Assembly (NCBI GenBank): GCA_022821905.1 | Contig: JAJECS010000006.1 | Location: 1 to 64,000, forward strand | Direction of reading: 5' to 3' | DNA length: 64,000 nt | Origin: Chloroflexota bacterium | Lineage (GTDB): Bacteria > Chloroflexota > UBA11872 | Shown here: positions 42,163 to 51,105 of the stretch, piece after piece | How positions within the stretch are numbered: the first letter of the stretch is position 1 | Layout of the letters: each line of letters begins with the position of its first letter | Notes under the pieces: model-generated | The model's input: only the letters and a program-made list of their open reading frames with translations | Database searches by the model: none | What the model was told of the DNA's origin: nothing | Position numbers and translations under genes: made by a program

Positions 42163-42243
42163 ATTCCCGCGACCGTGGGAATCACGGCACCGTCCGCGGG
42201 CGGGTGATCCGAGCGGTCCCGGAACCCGCCCGGCGGCGGTGCC
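42163..42243. terminator. Stem-loops after binding protein 2
   Basis: GGCACCGTCCGCGGGCGGGT (42186-42205) pairs imperfectly (17 of 20) with 42224-42243. A smaller hairpin, ATTCCC (42163-42168) with GGGAAT (42177-42182), lies beside it. Probably ends the copy 2 transcript; its 3' arm (CGGCGGCGGTGC) also occurs downstream of copy 1. Confidence 0.45.
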
Positions 42244-42264
42244 AATCTCCCTAGGCGCTAGCCG

Positions 42265-44184
42265 CTAGCCGCCTTTCTTGTCGTAGAAGTCGAGCACGGT
42301 GGCTGGTTCGTGGATCGTTGAGAGCGCCACGCCACCGATCTGGTCCCTGTTGTAGAACCACTGCCCCATGGCGTCCGACAGCGGAAGGTTGACGGCGGCC
42401 TCCTGGATCAAGCGGTTCGCCTCCATCCACATCTCGGCGCGCTTGGACTCGTCGAACTCGGAGCGCGCCCCGTCGAGCAGTGCGTCGATGGGGTCGCCCT
42501 CGGTCGGCACGCCCGGCTCACCGTTGTAGTTGAGGAACGCAAACGCGCGGCCCGGCAGCCCGTAGTTCGACGTGTGGTACTTGGGATACAGCACGTCGCC
42601 GTCGGGGCCACCACCGCCGGTCCACTGGTGGGTGTACTTCCCTTGCGCCATGTCGTTGATGTAGGTCGCGAACTCGACGTTCGGAATGTCCACGAAGATG
42701 CCGATGCTGGACTCGATGTCCAGCTTGTACAGCTCGCTCAGCGGGTTGGGCGTGTTGGGGAACTCAACCTGCATGCGCTGGCCGTCGCGGTAGCGGAAGC
42801 CGTCATCACCGCGCGCGTAGCCGGCGTCGTCCAGCAGCTGGTTGGCCTTGCCGACGTCCCACGGGTAGAGGTCTTCCATGTCCGCGTTGTAGCCGATGGT
42901 GCCCGGCGTGAGGATGTTGCCGGCGATGCGCGGGATGCCGCCGTTGCCGCGCTGCACAACCAGTTTCTTGTTGATGGCGTGGTTGAGCGCCTTGCGGACA
43001 ACGATGTCGTCCGTCGGCCAGCGCATGGAGTTGATGTGCAGGAACCACGGCATGCCGGGAGCCAGACGCCCGATGATGATGCGGTTGTCCTGCTTCGCGA
43101 AGCGCTCCAGGTCGATGAACTGGAAGTGCTGGATCCAGTCCACCTCGCCGGCCTCGAAAGCCGCCGCGCGCGCCACCGCGTCCTGCGCCAGAATCTGGAC
43201 GACGAACTCGTCCGGATATGGCGCGCCCTTGTTCGTCGCCCACGCAGGCGCCCACGCGTAGTCGTCGTTCCGCTCGTAGGTGACGGAGACCTGCTCCTGC
43301 CACTCCTTGAACTTGTAGGCGCCGGTGCCGACCGGATTGCGCGCGATGTCCTCGCGGTAGGTGATGTACGCCTGCGGCGAGGCGAACGTGATCTGAAAAT
43401 CGGCGAGCACCTGCATGAACAGCGCCTGCGGAGTCTTGGTCTTCAGATCGATGGTGAACTCGTCCACCACCGTGACGCTCTCGATGTCGCCGACCTTGCC
43501 CGCGACCTCGCCTCGCTCCAGGCTCTCGTCCAGGAACAGCATGAAGTTGAACGCCACTGCCTCGGCGTTGAACGGCGTGTCGTCGTGGAACTTCACGTCG
43601 CGGCGCAACGGAATGCGGCGGGTCAGGCGGTCATCCGACAGCTCGGGCAAGTCGGAGGCCAGCCAGGGAATGATCGTGTTACCCGGCGCCCACGTGTAGA
43701 GGTTTTCGTAAATCGGAAACCCGTTGCGATAGGACCACTGATCCATGCGCACGGGGTTTAGCGACGTGATCGGGCCCGGCGTACCCCAGGTGATTCGGCC
43801 ACCCCGGGTCGGGTTCCACTCGCCAAGCGGGACGGATTCGTCGGAGCGGAAGAGGTTGACGCCCGTCTGAAGGCCGCGCGCCGCCGTCTCGGCTTCGATC
43901 TCGACGATCTTCGTGACGACCTTCTCGACCTCGACTTCCTTGACGACTTCCTTCTCGACGACGACGGCCTTCTCGACTTCCTTGATGACTTCCTGCGTCA
44001 CCACCTTCTCGACCTCGACCTGTTGGACCTCGGTGACGGTGACGATCTTCTCGACTTCGACCTCTCGAATCTCAACCTCGCCCTCGCCGCAGGCAGCGAG
44101 TGCGGCGACGCCGACGCCACCCGCCAGGGCCAAGGCCCCGCCACGGAGGACGTTCCGTCGACTCAGAGATTTGCCTCGATCCAT
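42265..44184 (-). CDS. Peptide ABC transporter substrate-binding lipoprotein, copy 2
   Basis: 639 residues, tandem paralogue of copy 1 with the same signal (SLSRRNVLRGG), lipobox LAAC and SBP_bac_5 body. The linker differs: after VVVEKEVV it reads KEVEVEKVVTKIVEIEAE. Substitutions in the binding body are scattered and mostly conservative, so both are probably functional with perhaps different affinity. The ATG at 44184 follows GGAGGG by 7 nt. 213 bp separate the two genes. Confidence 0.93.
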   Translation of the reverse strand: MDRGKSLSRRNVLRGGALALAGGVGVAALAACGEGEVEIREVEVEKIVTVTEVQQVEVEKVVTQEVIKEVEKAVVVEKEVVKEVEVEKVVTKIVEIEAETAARGLQTGVNLFRSDESVPLGEWNPTRGGRITWGTPGPITSLNPVRMDQWSYRNGFPIYENLYTWAPGNTIIPWLASDLPELSDDRLTRRIPLRRDVKFHDDTPFNAEAVAFNFMLFLDESLERGEVAGKVGDIESVTVVDEFTIDLKTKTPQALFMQVLADFQITFASPQAYITYREDIARNPVGTGAYKFKEWQEQVSVTYERNDDYAWAPAWATNKGAPYPDEFVVQILAQDAVARAAAFEAGEVDWIQHFQFIDLERFAKQDNRIIIGRLAPGMPWFLHINSMRWPTDDIVVRKALNHAINKKLVVQRGNGGIPRIAGNILTPGTIGYNADMEDLYPWDVGKANQLLDDAGYARGDDGFRYRDGQRMQVEFPNTPNPLSELYKLDIESSIGIFVDIPNVEFATYINDMAQGKYTHQWTGGGGPDGDVLYPKYHTSNYGLPGRAFAFLNYNGEPGVPTEGDPIDALLDGARSEFDESKRAEMWMEANRLIQEAAVNLPLSDAMGQWFYNRDQIGGVALSTIHEPATVLDFYDKKGG

Positions 44185-44202
44185 AGGACTTCCCTCCAGT
44201 AG

Positions 44203-44236
44203 CAGGCTTTCCGAACCTGTGGGCGCGAGGGTATCA
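44203..44236 (-). promoter_or_regulatory. Promoter and leader hairpin of binding protein 2
   Basis: Extended -10 TGATACCCT (44236-44228) predicts a start near 44221. A 6-bp hairpin, CAGGTT/AGCCTG (44203-44219, loop CGGAA), starts the RNA. Against copy 1 one C-G pair has become a U-G pair, which keeps pairing. Confidence 0.45.
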
Positions 44237-44417
44237 GTCGGTGCTGCGGTTTGCACGACATCGAATAACTCGACAGTGCATCTCTTTGGTTCTGATATTC
44301 CTACAAAGCCGTCGTCGCGGGAGCGGGGATTCAGGGCGCCGGTACCCGTCCGCGCAGAGGCGTCTCACGCGTGCGGTCGCACAACTCCCGGCCAAACAGG
44401 GGCCGCGATCGCTGGGG

Positions 44418-45386
44418 CTACTGCGCCCAGGCGCTCGCTTGCGGGTCCAGCGCCTCGCGCAGGCCGTCGCCCAGCATGTTGAACGACAGCACCGTCAGCG
44501 CCAGCGCCAGCCCGTTGAAAATGCAGATCCACGGGGCCAGGGCGAGCACCGCGCGGTATTGGGCAATCTCCAGGCCCCACTCCGGCGTCGGCGGTGAGGC
44601 GCCCAGTCCCAGGAAGCTGAGTCCGGCCGCCGAGATGATGGTCGAGCCGAGACCCAGCGTGGACATGATCAAAATCGGGCTGAGGATGTTGGGCAGGATG
44701 TGACGCACGATGATGCGCGTGTCGCGCATCCCGATCGCGCGCGCCGCTCGCACATAGCCGAACTCCTTGGCCGAGAGCGTCGAGCCGCGCACGACGCGCG
44801 CATAGAAGGGAACGCCGGCCACGCCCAACGCGATCATGGCGTTCGTGAGGCTGGGCCCGAGCGACGCGACGATCACGATGGCGAGCAGCAGTCCCGGAAA
44901 CGCCAACAGCACGTCGAGCAGGCGGCTGATGACCATGTCGATCCGTCCGCCGAAGTAGCCGGCGGCCATGCCGAGAATCGTGCCGCCGGCGCCGGCAAGC
45001 AACACGGCCACGAATCCGACCCGCAGCGAGATGCGCGATCCGTGGACCACGCGGCTGAAGACGTCACGGCCGATGTCGTCCGTGCCGAAGGGGAAGAACG
45101 CCGGCTCGACCTCGCCGCTCTCTCCCACGCGCGTGCCGCTCGACCATGGCGGGCGCAGGCGGTTCTCGAGCACTGACTCGAGCGTCGGCTTGGTGTTGAT
45201 GCCTTCCGGCGCGATCAGGTCGGCGAAGATGGCGCAGAGCGCAAAGAGAATCAGCACCACGCCACCTGCCATCGCGGCGAGGTTGCGCCGCAACCGCCGC
45301 CACGCCATCGACCACTCGCTGCGCACGGCCGACGAGGCCACCGCGTCGATAGACGCCGTGTCAGACAGGGGTTCGGCTTGTGCCAT
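44418..45386 (-). CDS. Dipeptide/oligopeptide ABC transporter permease (DppC-like)
   Basis: Second permease of the peptide importer, 322 residues, six helices with an N-terminal cytoplasmic and periplasmic extension. Typical DppC elements: EWSMAWRRLRRNLAAMAGGVVLILFALCAIFADLIAPE near the start, FPFGTDDIGRDVFSRVVHGSRISLRVG, and coupling loop YVRAARAIGMRDTRIIVRHILPN. It is 5' of the two binding-protein genes on the same strand; the DppB-like gene is 7 kb away across two plus-strand genes. Confidence 0.93.
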   Translation of the reverse strand: MAQAEPLSDTASIDAVASSAVRSEWSMAWRRLRRNLAAMAGGVVLILFALCAIFADLIAPEGINTKPTLESVLENRLRPPWSSGTRVGESGEVEPAFFPFGTDDIGRDVFSRVVHGSRISLRVGFVAVLLAGAGGTILGMAAGYFGGRIDMVISRLLDVLLAFPGLLLAIVIVASLGPSLTNAMIALGVAGVPFYARVVRGSTLSAKEFGYVRAARAIGMRDTRIIVRHILPNILSPILIMSTLGLGSTIISAAGLSFLGLGASPPTPEWGLEIAQYRAVLALAPWICIFNGLALALTVLSFNMLGDGLREALDPQASAWAQ

Positions 45387-45462
45387 TGCCGCCGGTAGGA
45401 ATGGGGCTGCGATTCGCGACGATACTACAAAGGCGGTTTGGCGGGGGCGGGCCGACGGCGGA

Positions 45463-46332
45463 CTACGCCAGCGCCACGAGCGCCGCCCCGGCGGCGATGG
45501 CGCCGGCGCCGATGAACCGTGGGACGTGCCGCGGCTCGCGCAGCAAGGTCATGCCCAAGGCCGCGCCGATCATGATGCTGACTTCGCGGGCGGCGGACAC
45601 ATAGGGCGCCGGGGCCATGGTGAGCGCAATGAGCACCAGCAGGTACGCGGTTACCGATAGGAGGCCGACCAACGTCGCGTCGCGCAGGGACACGGGCGCT
45701 CGGCGCCAGGGCCGCCGCCCATAGCGCACAAGGACCAGGGGAGTCAGCAGGGCGGCGGCTATCAGCCACATCAGGTAGGCGTACGGGAGCGGATTGACGA
45801 CGGCCACGCCCTGCTTGTCGACCAGCGTGTACGTCGCGATGATTACTCCTGTGAACGCCGCGTAACGACCTCCTGGTCGCAGCAGCATGCGCGGCGCGTC
45901 GAGCAGCGACTTTGGATCGAGGCTCCGGAGATTGATCAGATAGATTCCGGCGACCACGGCGAGCACGCCGGCCACTCCCATCGGCGAAACGGATTCGCCC
46001 ACGATCCAGACGCTCGCCACCAGGACCAGGGCGGGTCCGATGCCCCGGGCCAGGGGATAGGTGACCGAAAGATCGGCTCGGGCGTAGGCATTGCCCAGCG
46101 ACCAGAAATACGCCGCGTGCAGTACCCCCGTGGCTACGATCCAGACCCAGCCAGCCGGAGGAATCGGCTCTAGGACCACGCCGACGATGAACGCCGGCAG
46201 ATAGATAGCCAACGTGACGACCAGGGCCAGCCAGAAGAAGACTGGGTGTCCCTGGCCGCGCTTGGCGAGCAGATTCCACGCGGCGTGCATTGCAGCCGCC
46301 GTAAACACCAGCGCCAGTGCAGCCGGAGGCAC
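45463..46332 (-). CDS. EamA/DMT-family transporter
   Basis: 289 residues, about ten transmembrane helices in two repeated halves of the drug/metabolite transporter superfamily (10-TMS family). Motifs: AAMHAAWNLLAKRGQG at the start and GVLAVVAGIYLINL at the end of the first half, SLRDATLVGLLSVTAYLLVL in the second. Likely a metabolite exporter or an unspecific permease. The start is GTG at 46332. Confidence 0.87.
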   Translation of the reverse strand: MPPAALALVFTAAAMHAAWNLLAKRGQGHPVFFWLALVVTLAIYLPAFIVGVVLEPIPPAGWVWIVATGVLHAAYFWSLGNAYARADLSVTYPLARGIGPALVLVASVWIVGESVSPMGVAGVLAVVAGIYLINLRSLDPKSLLDAPRMLLRPGGRYAAFTGVIIATYTLVDKQGVAVVNPLPYAYLMWLIAAALLTPLVLVRYGRRPWRRAPVSLRDATLVGLLSVTAYLLVLIALTMAPAPYVSAAREVSIMIGAALGMTLLREPRHVPRFIGAGAIAAGAALVALA

Positions 46333-46421
46333 AGTGAATCCCTGCCGAGGGTCGTGGGGTGCGGCAAGCTACCACGGAGTCGCCGCCGCGGCCCCACGGC
46401 CAGCGAGCGTCTCGGATGGGC

Positions 46422-46910
46422 TTAGAGCGTCCGAATCCGGATGGTGGCGGTGCCGTCGTAGCGCAGGCGCTCGCAGCGCGCGGCGAAGGCTTGCCAGTCC
46501 TCCGACGGGCCGTCGTACGACCCAAAGACGTTCGCCGCTTCGAGGGTGATGAACTTGCCCGGAATGGTGGGGCGCGCGTAGCGGTCGTAGGGCCAGTAGA
46601 CCTCGCTCAGCGCGCCCGGATGCCCGTGCCGCGTGCCGGCTTCATAGTGGGTGAAGATCAGATCGCCCGGAGCAACGCACGTAGTGGCGTTCTCGATGGG
46701 CGCGACCACGGTCGGGTCGAAATAGAACGCCGCGATGGTTCCTGAATAGATCGCATGCAGGCACTCGGCCTGCTCGGGCAGCCCCGCGGTCACCGCTGCG
46801 CAGGTCTGCGGCGCCGCGTCCCACAGCAGCTTGAAGCGGGCCGGCGGCGCACCCGGCAGCTCGAGTTCGATGGTCGAAACCCTGGGTTCCCCTGATTCTG
46901 ATGCAGCCAT
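46422..46910 (-). CDS. DUF3830 (cyclophilin-like) protein
   Basis: 162 residues. Recognised as DUF3830-like by KLLWDAAPQTCAAVTAGLP, THYEAGTRHGHPGALSEVYWPYD and the C-terminal CERLRYDG. The fold is a cyclophilin-like beta barrel without the usual isomerase residues. Often placed near catabolic enzymes; exact role unknown. ATG at 46910; GTG 46880 is an alternative. A longer frame overlapping the reductase gene to 47462 is rejected. Confidence 0.75.
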   Translation of the reverse strand: MAASESGEPRVSTIELELPGAPPARFKLLWDAAPQTCAAVTAGLPEQAECLHAIYSGTIAAFYFDPTVVAPIENATTCVAPGDLIFTHYEAGTRHGHPGALSEVYWPYDRYARPTIPGKFITLEAANVFGSYDGPSEDWQAFAARCERLRYDGTATIRIRTL

Positions 46911-46999
46911 GCGTAGCGCCTCCGGCGGAGCAGACCTGATGCGCGACTGTAGGTCTAACGCCGCGTGCCCGCGAGACTCGCGCCGGATTCCCGCCTGGT

Positions 47000-47914
47000 C
47001 TACTCGCCAGCCGCGATGGCAGAGAGTTCGACCCGCTCGTTCTCCGTCATGCGCCACTCGAGGGCGCGGACGTTCTCCTCGATCTCCTCGGGGCGCTTCG
47101 TGCCGGCCAGCGTCACAGTCACGATCGGGTTGGAGATCACCCACGCCAGCGCCAGCTGCGCCACGGTGAAGCCGCGGTCGCGGGCCGCCTCCTTGAGCCG
47201 GTCCACCCGCTGCAGGTACCTCAGAAAGTGCTCGCGCTCGAACAGCGGCAGCTCGAACACCGTGCCGCGACTGCGGAAGTCGTCCTCGCCGAAGGTCGTC
47301 TCCGGCGTCATCGTGCCGGTCAGCAACCCGTGCGCCATGGGGCCATACGCCATCAAGCCGAGCCCGCGCTCCTGGCAGAAGGGAAATAGCTCGGCCTCCG
47401 GCCGGCGGTCGAACAGGTGATAGCCGATCTGCTCGGTAACAAGGGGAAACGTCTCCAGGCACTCGTCGAGCTGGGCGGCGCTGAAATTGCTCACGCCGCC
47501 GTAGCGGATCTTGCCCTGCTGCTGAAACTTGGCCATGGCCTCCATCGAGTCGGCAATGGGCACGCTCGCGTCCGGCCAGTGGATCAGGTAGAGATCCAGA
47601 TAGTCGGTCTGCAGCCGCTGCAGGCTGCCTTCCAGGTCCGCCGCCATGTTGTCGGGCGCGGTGCTGCCTTTGCTCACCAGCACGACTTCGTCCCGCCGTC
47701 CCTTGAGCGCCCGTCCGACGAGCTTCTCGCCCTCGCCGAACCCGTAGCGGGCGGCGGTGTCGATCAGCGTGACTCCAAGGTCGATGGCCCGGTGAATGCC
47801 GCGGATGGCCTCGTCGTCGTCGAATGGGCCGTACTGCCCCCGTCCGATGGGAAACCCGCCGAATCCAATCACCGACGTCACGAGATCGGACTGGCCCAGC
47901 CTGCGGTACTCCAT
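47000..47914 (-). CDS. Aldo/keto reductase
   Basis: 304 residues, AKR TIM barrel. Tetrad D52, Y57 (LIDTAARYGFGEGEKLVGRAL), K82 (VSKGSTAP) and H near 114 (LYLIHWPDA). It differs from the reductase at 39 kb. Resembles YajO/IolS-like reductases. The start ATG 47914 follows GGGAG. It may be co-transcribed with DUF3830 89 bp further on. Confidence 0.85.
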   Translation of the reverse strand: MEYRRLGQSDLVTSVIGFGGFPIGRGQYGPFDDDEAIRGIHRAIDLGVTLIDTAARYGFGEGEKLVGRALKGRRDEVVLVSKGSTAPDNMAADLEGSLQRLQTDYLDLYLIHWPDASVPIADSMEAMAKFQQQGKIRYGGVSNFSAAQLDECLETFPLVTEQIGYHLFDRRPEAELFPFCQERGLGLMAYGPMAHGLLTGTMTPETTFGEDDFRSRGTVFELPLFEREHFLRYLQRVDRLKEAARDRGFTVAQLALAWVISNPIVTVTLAGTKRPEEIEENVRALEWRMTENERVELSAIAAGE

Positions 47915-48003
47915 GTCGGGGCTCCCTCGCGTGTGTGTGTGGGCTCAGCGCTTACCGTATCGCGCCCCAAAACCGCGCGCAGAGCCGTCTGAAGCCGATC
48001 CGG

Positions 48004-49191
48004 CTATGCGGCAGCCGGCCTCGCCGCGGGCAGGCGGGCGACCACGGCTCCCACCAGGATGGTGAGGATGAAAATCGGCGCCAGCAACAGCGCCAGCGCC
48101 ACGATGCCGGCGGCATCCATCAGCGCGCCGGCCGCCAGCGGAAGCAGCAGGGCCGATGTCCCCGAGGCCGCTTGCAGCGCCGCCACGCCCCGGCCAGCAT
48201 GGCGGGCCGGTACGCGGTCGGCCAACAGGATGACGGGTGAGGTGGCCCCAAAGCCACCCATCGCGTAGAAGAAGGCCGTGAGCCCAAGGAAGGCCACGTG
48301 CGCGGGAAACATCAACACTATGGTGCTGAGGAGGTTCAGCAGCACGGTCGCGCCGATAACCATCAGCCGCCCGTAGCGGTCCATCAGCTGGCCGCCCGCG
48401 AAGGTGGCAATGGCGCGGAGGCCCGAGAGCAGGGAGAGCACCAGGCCCACGGTCGCCGGGTCGAGCTCCAGCGTCACTCCGCCGTACAACGGCAGCGCGA
48501 CCGCGCGCAGGGTCGAGGCGCCGCCCCAGAGCAACGCGCCGAACGCCAGCACGCCGGCGAGGGCGCGCCACGGCACCCGACGCCCCGGCGCGGTTTCGGA
48601 TTCGTCGGCTGCGCTGGCGGCCGGCTGCGCGTCGCGGATCAAGGCGACCGCAATCAACGCGGCAAGGACGGCCACGGCGGCGGCCATCACCAGCGCCGAG
48701 CGCCACCCGAAGGCCACAGTCAGCCCTCCAGCCGCTACCGGACTTGCCAGCATGCCGATCTGAAACCCGGTCAGCCCGCGCGAGATGGTGCGCCCGCGGG
48801 CCGCCGGCGGCGCCAGCCGCACCAGGTGCGCGACGGCGGCGCTTTCCATGAAGGCCGCGGCCAGGCCAGATGCGAACACCGCGCCGACCAGGGCCCAGAA
48901 TCCCGGCGCCAATGCAGCGCCCAGCGATCCCGCCGCCAGCCCGAGCGACGCGATCCCGAGCACCAGGCGCGGCCCCACCCGGTCCGTCAGATATCCGGCG
49001 GCGGGCGTGACGAGCACGCGGCTGAGCGAAGGCACGGCCACCAGCACGCTGAGCGTGGCGAAGTTGATGCTGAATTCGGCTTGGATCGGCACGAGCAGCG
49101 GGCCGTAGACCGACATCCCGAAGGCCGTGGCCGCCACCACCCCGAACGTGGCGGCAACCTGCGAGACCTCAGGCGATCGGGTCGAGATCAT
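48004..49191 (-). CDS. MFS transporter
   Basis: 395 residues from the ATG at 49191 (TTG 49221 adds ten residues). About twelve transmembrane helices; the first-half motif YLTDRVGPRLVLGIASLGLAAG is the MFS loop 2-3 signature (D-R-V-GPR). A hydrophilic loop (ALIRDAQPAASAADESETAPGRRV) separates the halves. Probable efflux or uptake of small organic molecules; substrate unknown. Confidence 0.87.
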   Translation of the reverse strand: MISTRSPEVSQVAATFGVVAATAFGMSVYGPLLVPIQAEFSINFATLSVLVAVPSLSRVLVTPAAGYLTDRVGPRLVLGIASLGLAAGSLGAALAPGFWALVGAVFASGLAAAFMESAAVAHLVRLAPPAARGRTISRGLTGFQIGMLASPVAAGGLTVAFGWRSALVMAAAVAVLAALIAVALIRDAQPAASAADESETAPGRRVPWRALAGVLAFGALLWGGASTLRAVALPLYGGVTLELDPATVGLVLSLLSGLRAIATFAGGQLMDRYGRLMVIGATVLLNLLSTIVLMFPAHVAFLGLTAFFYAMGGFGATSPVILLADRVPARHAGRGVAALQAASGTSALLLPLAAGALMDAAGIVALALLLAPIFILTILVGAVVARLPAARPAAA

Positions 49192-49360
49192 GTTCCGAGC
49201 CTGACAGGGCGCGTCGGTCAAAATGAATCGAGACCGGCATGGGCGTGACGGTGGTGCAGATCATCCAGCCGCGTCAACCCTCGGCCCGTTCACACTCCCG
49301 TCAGACGCTGCCTGCTACGCTCCCGCCGTCCGCCCAAAGCGTGACCACAAAGGGCCGATC

Positions 49361-50260
49361 ATGCGCACCGGCAGCGGTCGATTCACCTACGAACTCGTTC
49401 CGGGCTGGGCCAGGATCCCGCCCCACATCTCCACCGGCTGGATCGGGGGCGTGGTCACCGACCGCCGCGGGCGGGTCTACTGCTTCGGGCGCGGCACCCA
49501 TCCCATGCTCGTCTTCGACCGCGAGGGCTCGCTAGTCGACCACTGGGGCGACACGTTCGTCAGCCACGCGCACGGGGCCTTCATCGACGATGAGGAGCAG
49601 CTCTGGCTCACGGATCGTTTCGCCCAGGTGATCTGGGTCTGCGACACCGCGGGTCAGGTGCTCCGCAAGATCGGCCTGCTGCACATCAGGTCCACCGACG
49701 ACGACTACCACATGAAAGGCGACCCGCCGCCGGGCGAGCCGCCGCGATTCGACGGTTTCAACCATCCGACCAACGCCCACCTAGCCGCCGACGGCACGGT
49801 CTTCATCTCGGACGGGTATCGGGCCGCCAAGTGCCACCGGTTTTCGGTGGCGGGTGTGATCGAGAAGTCCTGGGGCAGCCCCGGCAGCGGACCGGGGCAG
49901 TTCGACCTGCCGCACGGCATCTGGGTCACGCAGGACGACCGCGTGCTCGTGGCCGACCGCGAGAACAGCCGCGTGCAGGTCTTCAATCGCGACGGCGAGT
50001 TCCAGGATGAGTGGACGGGCATCCACCGCCCGACCGACTTCTTCGTCGACGAGGACGCCGACGCCATCTACGTCGCCGGGCTCGACGGCCGCGTCTCCGT
50101 GCTCGATCTCGACGGCGCGCTCATCACCCACCTGGGCGAACCCGGCCCCGGCCCCGGCCAGTTCGGCGCACCACACGACGTCTGGATCGACGACCAGGGC
50201 GCCCTCTACGTCTGCGAGGTCCAGCGCGCCAACCGCCTGCACAAGTTCGTGCCGGTCTAG
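49361..50260 (+). CDS. NHL-repeat beta-propeller protein
   Basis: 299 residues, about five to six NHL repeats (GVVTDRRGRVYCFGRGTHPMLVFD, GIWVTQDDRVLVADRENSRVQVFN, DVWIDDQGALYVCEVQRANRLHKF), giving a six-bladed propeller. Similar to the lyase domain of peptidylglycine alpha-amidating enzymes and to bacterial NHL proteins, but no signal peptide is present and the catalytic residues are not certain. The start ATG 49361 follows AAAGGG. Its last 60 bp and the next 35 bp are duplicated at 57097. Confidence 0.85.
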   Translation: MRTGSGRFTYELVPGWARIPPHISTGWIGGVVTDRRGRVYCFGRGTHPMLVFDREGSLVDHWGDTFVSHAHGAFIDDEEQLWLTDRFAQVIWVCDTAGQVLRKIGLLHIRSTDDDYHMKGDPPPGEPPRFDGFNHPTNAHLAADGTVFISDGYRAAKCHRFSVAGVIEKSWGSPGSGPGQFDLPHGIWVTQDDRVLVADRENSRVQVFNRDGEFQDEWTGIHRPTDFFVDEDADAIYVAGLDGRVSVLDLDGALITHLGEPGPGPGQFGAPHDVWIDDQGALYVCEVQRANRLHKFVPV

Positions 50261-50295
50261 GGGGCGGGCCGGAGAGAATCAAGAACCGACTCGAT
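50201..50295 (+). repeat. Left copy of 95-bp duplication
   Basis: Covers the last 20 codons of the NHL gene and the first 35 bp beyond its stop. It matches 57097-57191 at 81 of 95 bases, without gaps. Beyond 50295 the sequence turns visibly more A+T rich. Confidence 0.85.
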
Positions 50296-50405
50296 TACTT
50301 TCACACCAGCGCTATAGGGTCTACTCAACGGAGATTCTGTTAACTTGCAACCGCCATTCCCAAAAATGAGCGTTGAAGATTCCAATTCGGTAGGAAACTA
50401 GCAAA

Positions 50406-51011
50406 GTGTCTGGCTGGTTTGGATATAGTCGATTGCGGGGTAAGGCGCTACCCCCGGACGAAGCATACAGCCGCGTAACCAACCCTGAGCGATTTCGCCC
50501 TCTGCATCCTGCCATGCTGGAGATTATGGACAGGCTGGAGAGCCAATTCGAAGTCGATCGCACCGAAGGGTATGGTCTCGACAAGGAACTGGAGCGGGGC
50601 ATAGACCTTGCCCGCCCAGATTTCAGGCTCACCCCCAGGGACCCTGAGGCTGCGCCTATCGCCGTGTCGTTCTCGACTTTCCCTGGTCTTATTGTCCGGT
50701 TTGGACGATGGTACATAGAGCCTTTTCCGGTCTGTGGCTGCGATGCCTGTGATGAGTCGGCAGAGGGTGAGATCGAAAGACTCAACGAAATGGTCGACGC
50801 CGTAGCTGCTGGACGATTTCGTGAGGCAATTCGACGTCCCTTGATCTCACTTAGAGGGTCAGGCTGGGTGGACACGAGGTTCTGGTCCGACGACAGGAGG
50901 TCTGGAAGGACGGGTCGTGTTGACGGCCCCCGTGCCCGCGAGATGGCTGGTGGTCGTCGCCGTCTGGACTTGGACTGGAAGCCGTGGCGGCGTAGACGGA
51001 CCGTGAGCTAG
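50406..51011 (+). CDS. DUF6226-like protein
   Basis: 201 residues that I recognise only loosely (YSRVTNPERFRPLHPAMLEIMDRLE, then LIVRFGRWYIEPFPVCGCDACDE). Two cysteines in CGCDAC could bind a metal. The C-terminus is strongly basic (RRLDLDWKPWRRRR). Base composition is lower in G+C than the neighbours. The start is GTG at 50406. First gene of the accessory block; function unknown. Confidence 0.55.
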   Translation: MSGWFGYSRLRGKALPPDEAYSRVTNPERFRPLHPAMLEIMDRLESQFEVDRTEGYGLDKELERGIDLARPDFRLTPRDPEAAPIAVSFSTFPGLIVRFGRWYIEPFPVCGCDACDESAEGEIERLNEMVDAVAAGRFREAIRRPLISLRGSGWVDTRFWSDDRRSGRTGRVDGPRAREMAGGRRRLDLDWKPWRRRRTVS

Positions 51012-51105
51012 CGACTGGCTTGCGGTGTCCGGGCCTCATTGAGTGCCTTGATCGCTGGGTGAGCAACCTCCTCCGACTCCTTCGTCGTGAGATAATTGGC
51101 GATAG

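Noticed and set aside
40134-44184. Binding-protein tandem as an assembly artefact
   Set aside because: The copies differ at many sites and in linker structure and flanks, so they are real diverged paralogues.
46422-47462. DUF3830 starting at 47462
   Set aside because: The extension overlaps the aldo/keto reductase on another frame and shows no conserved motifs; the ATG at 46910 fits the domain.
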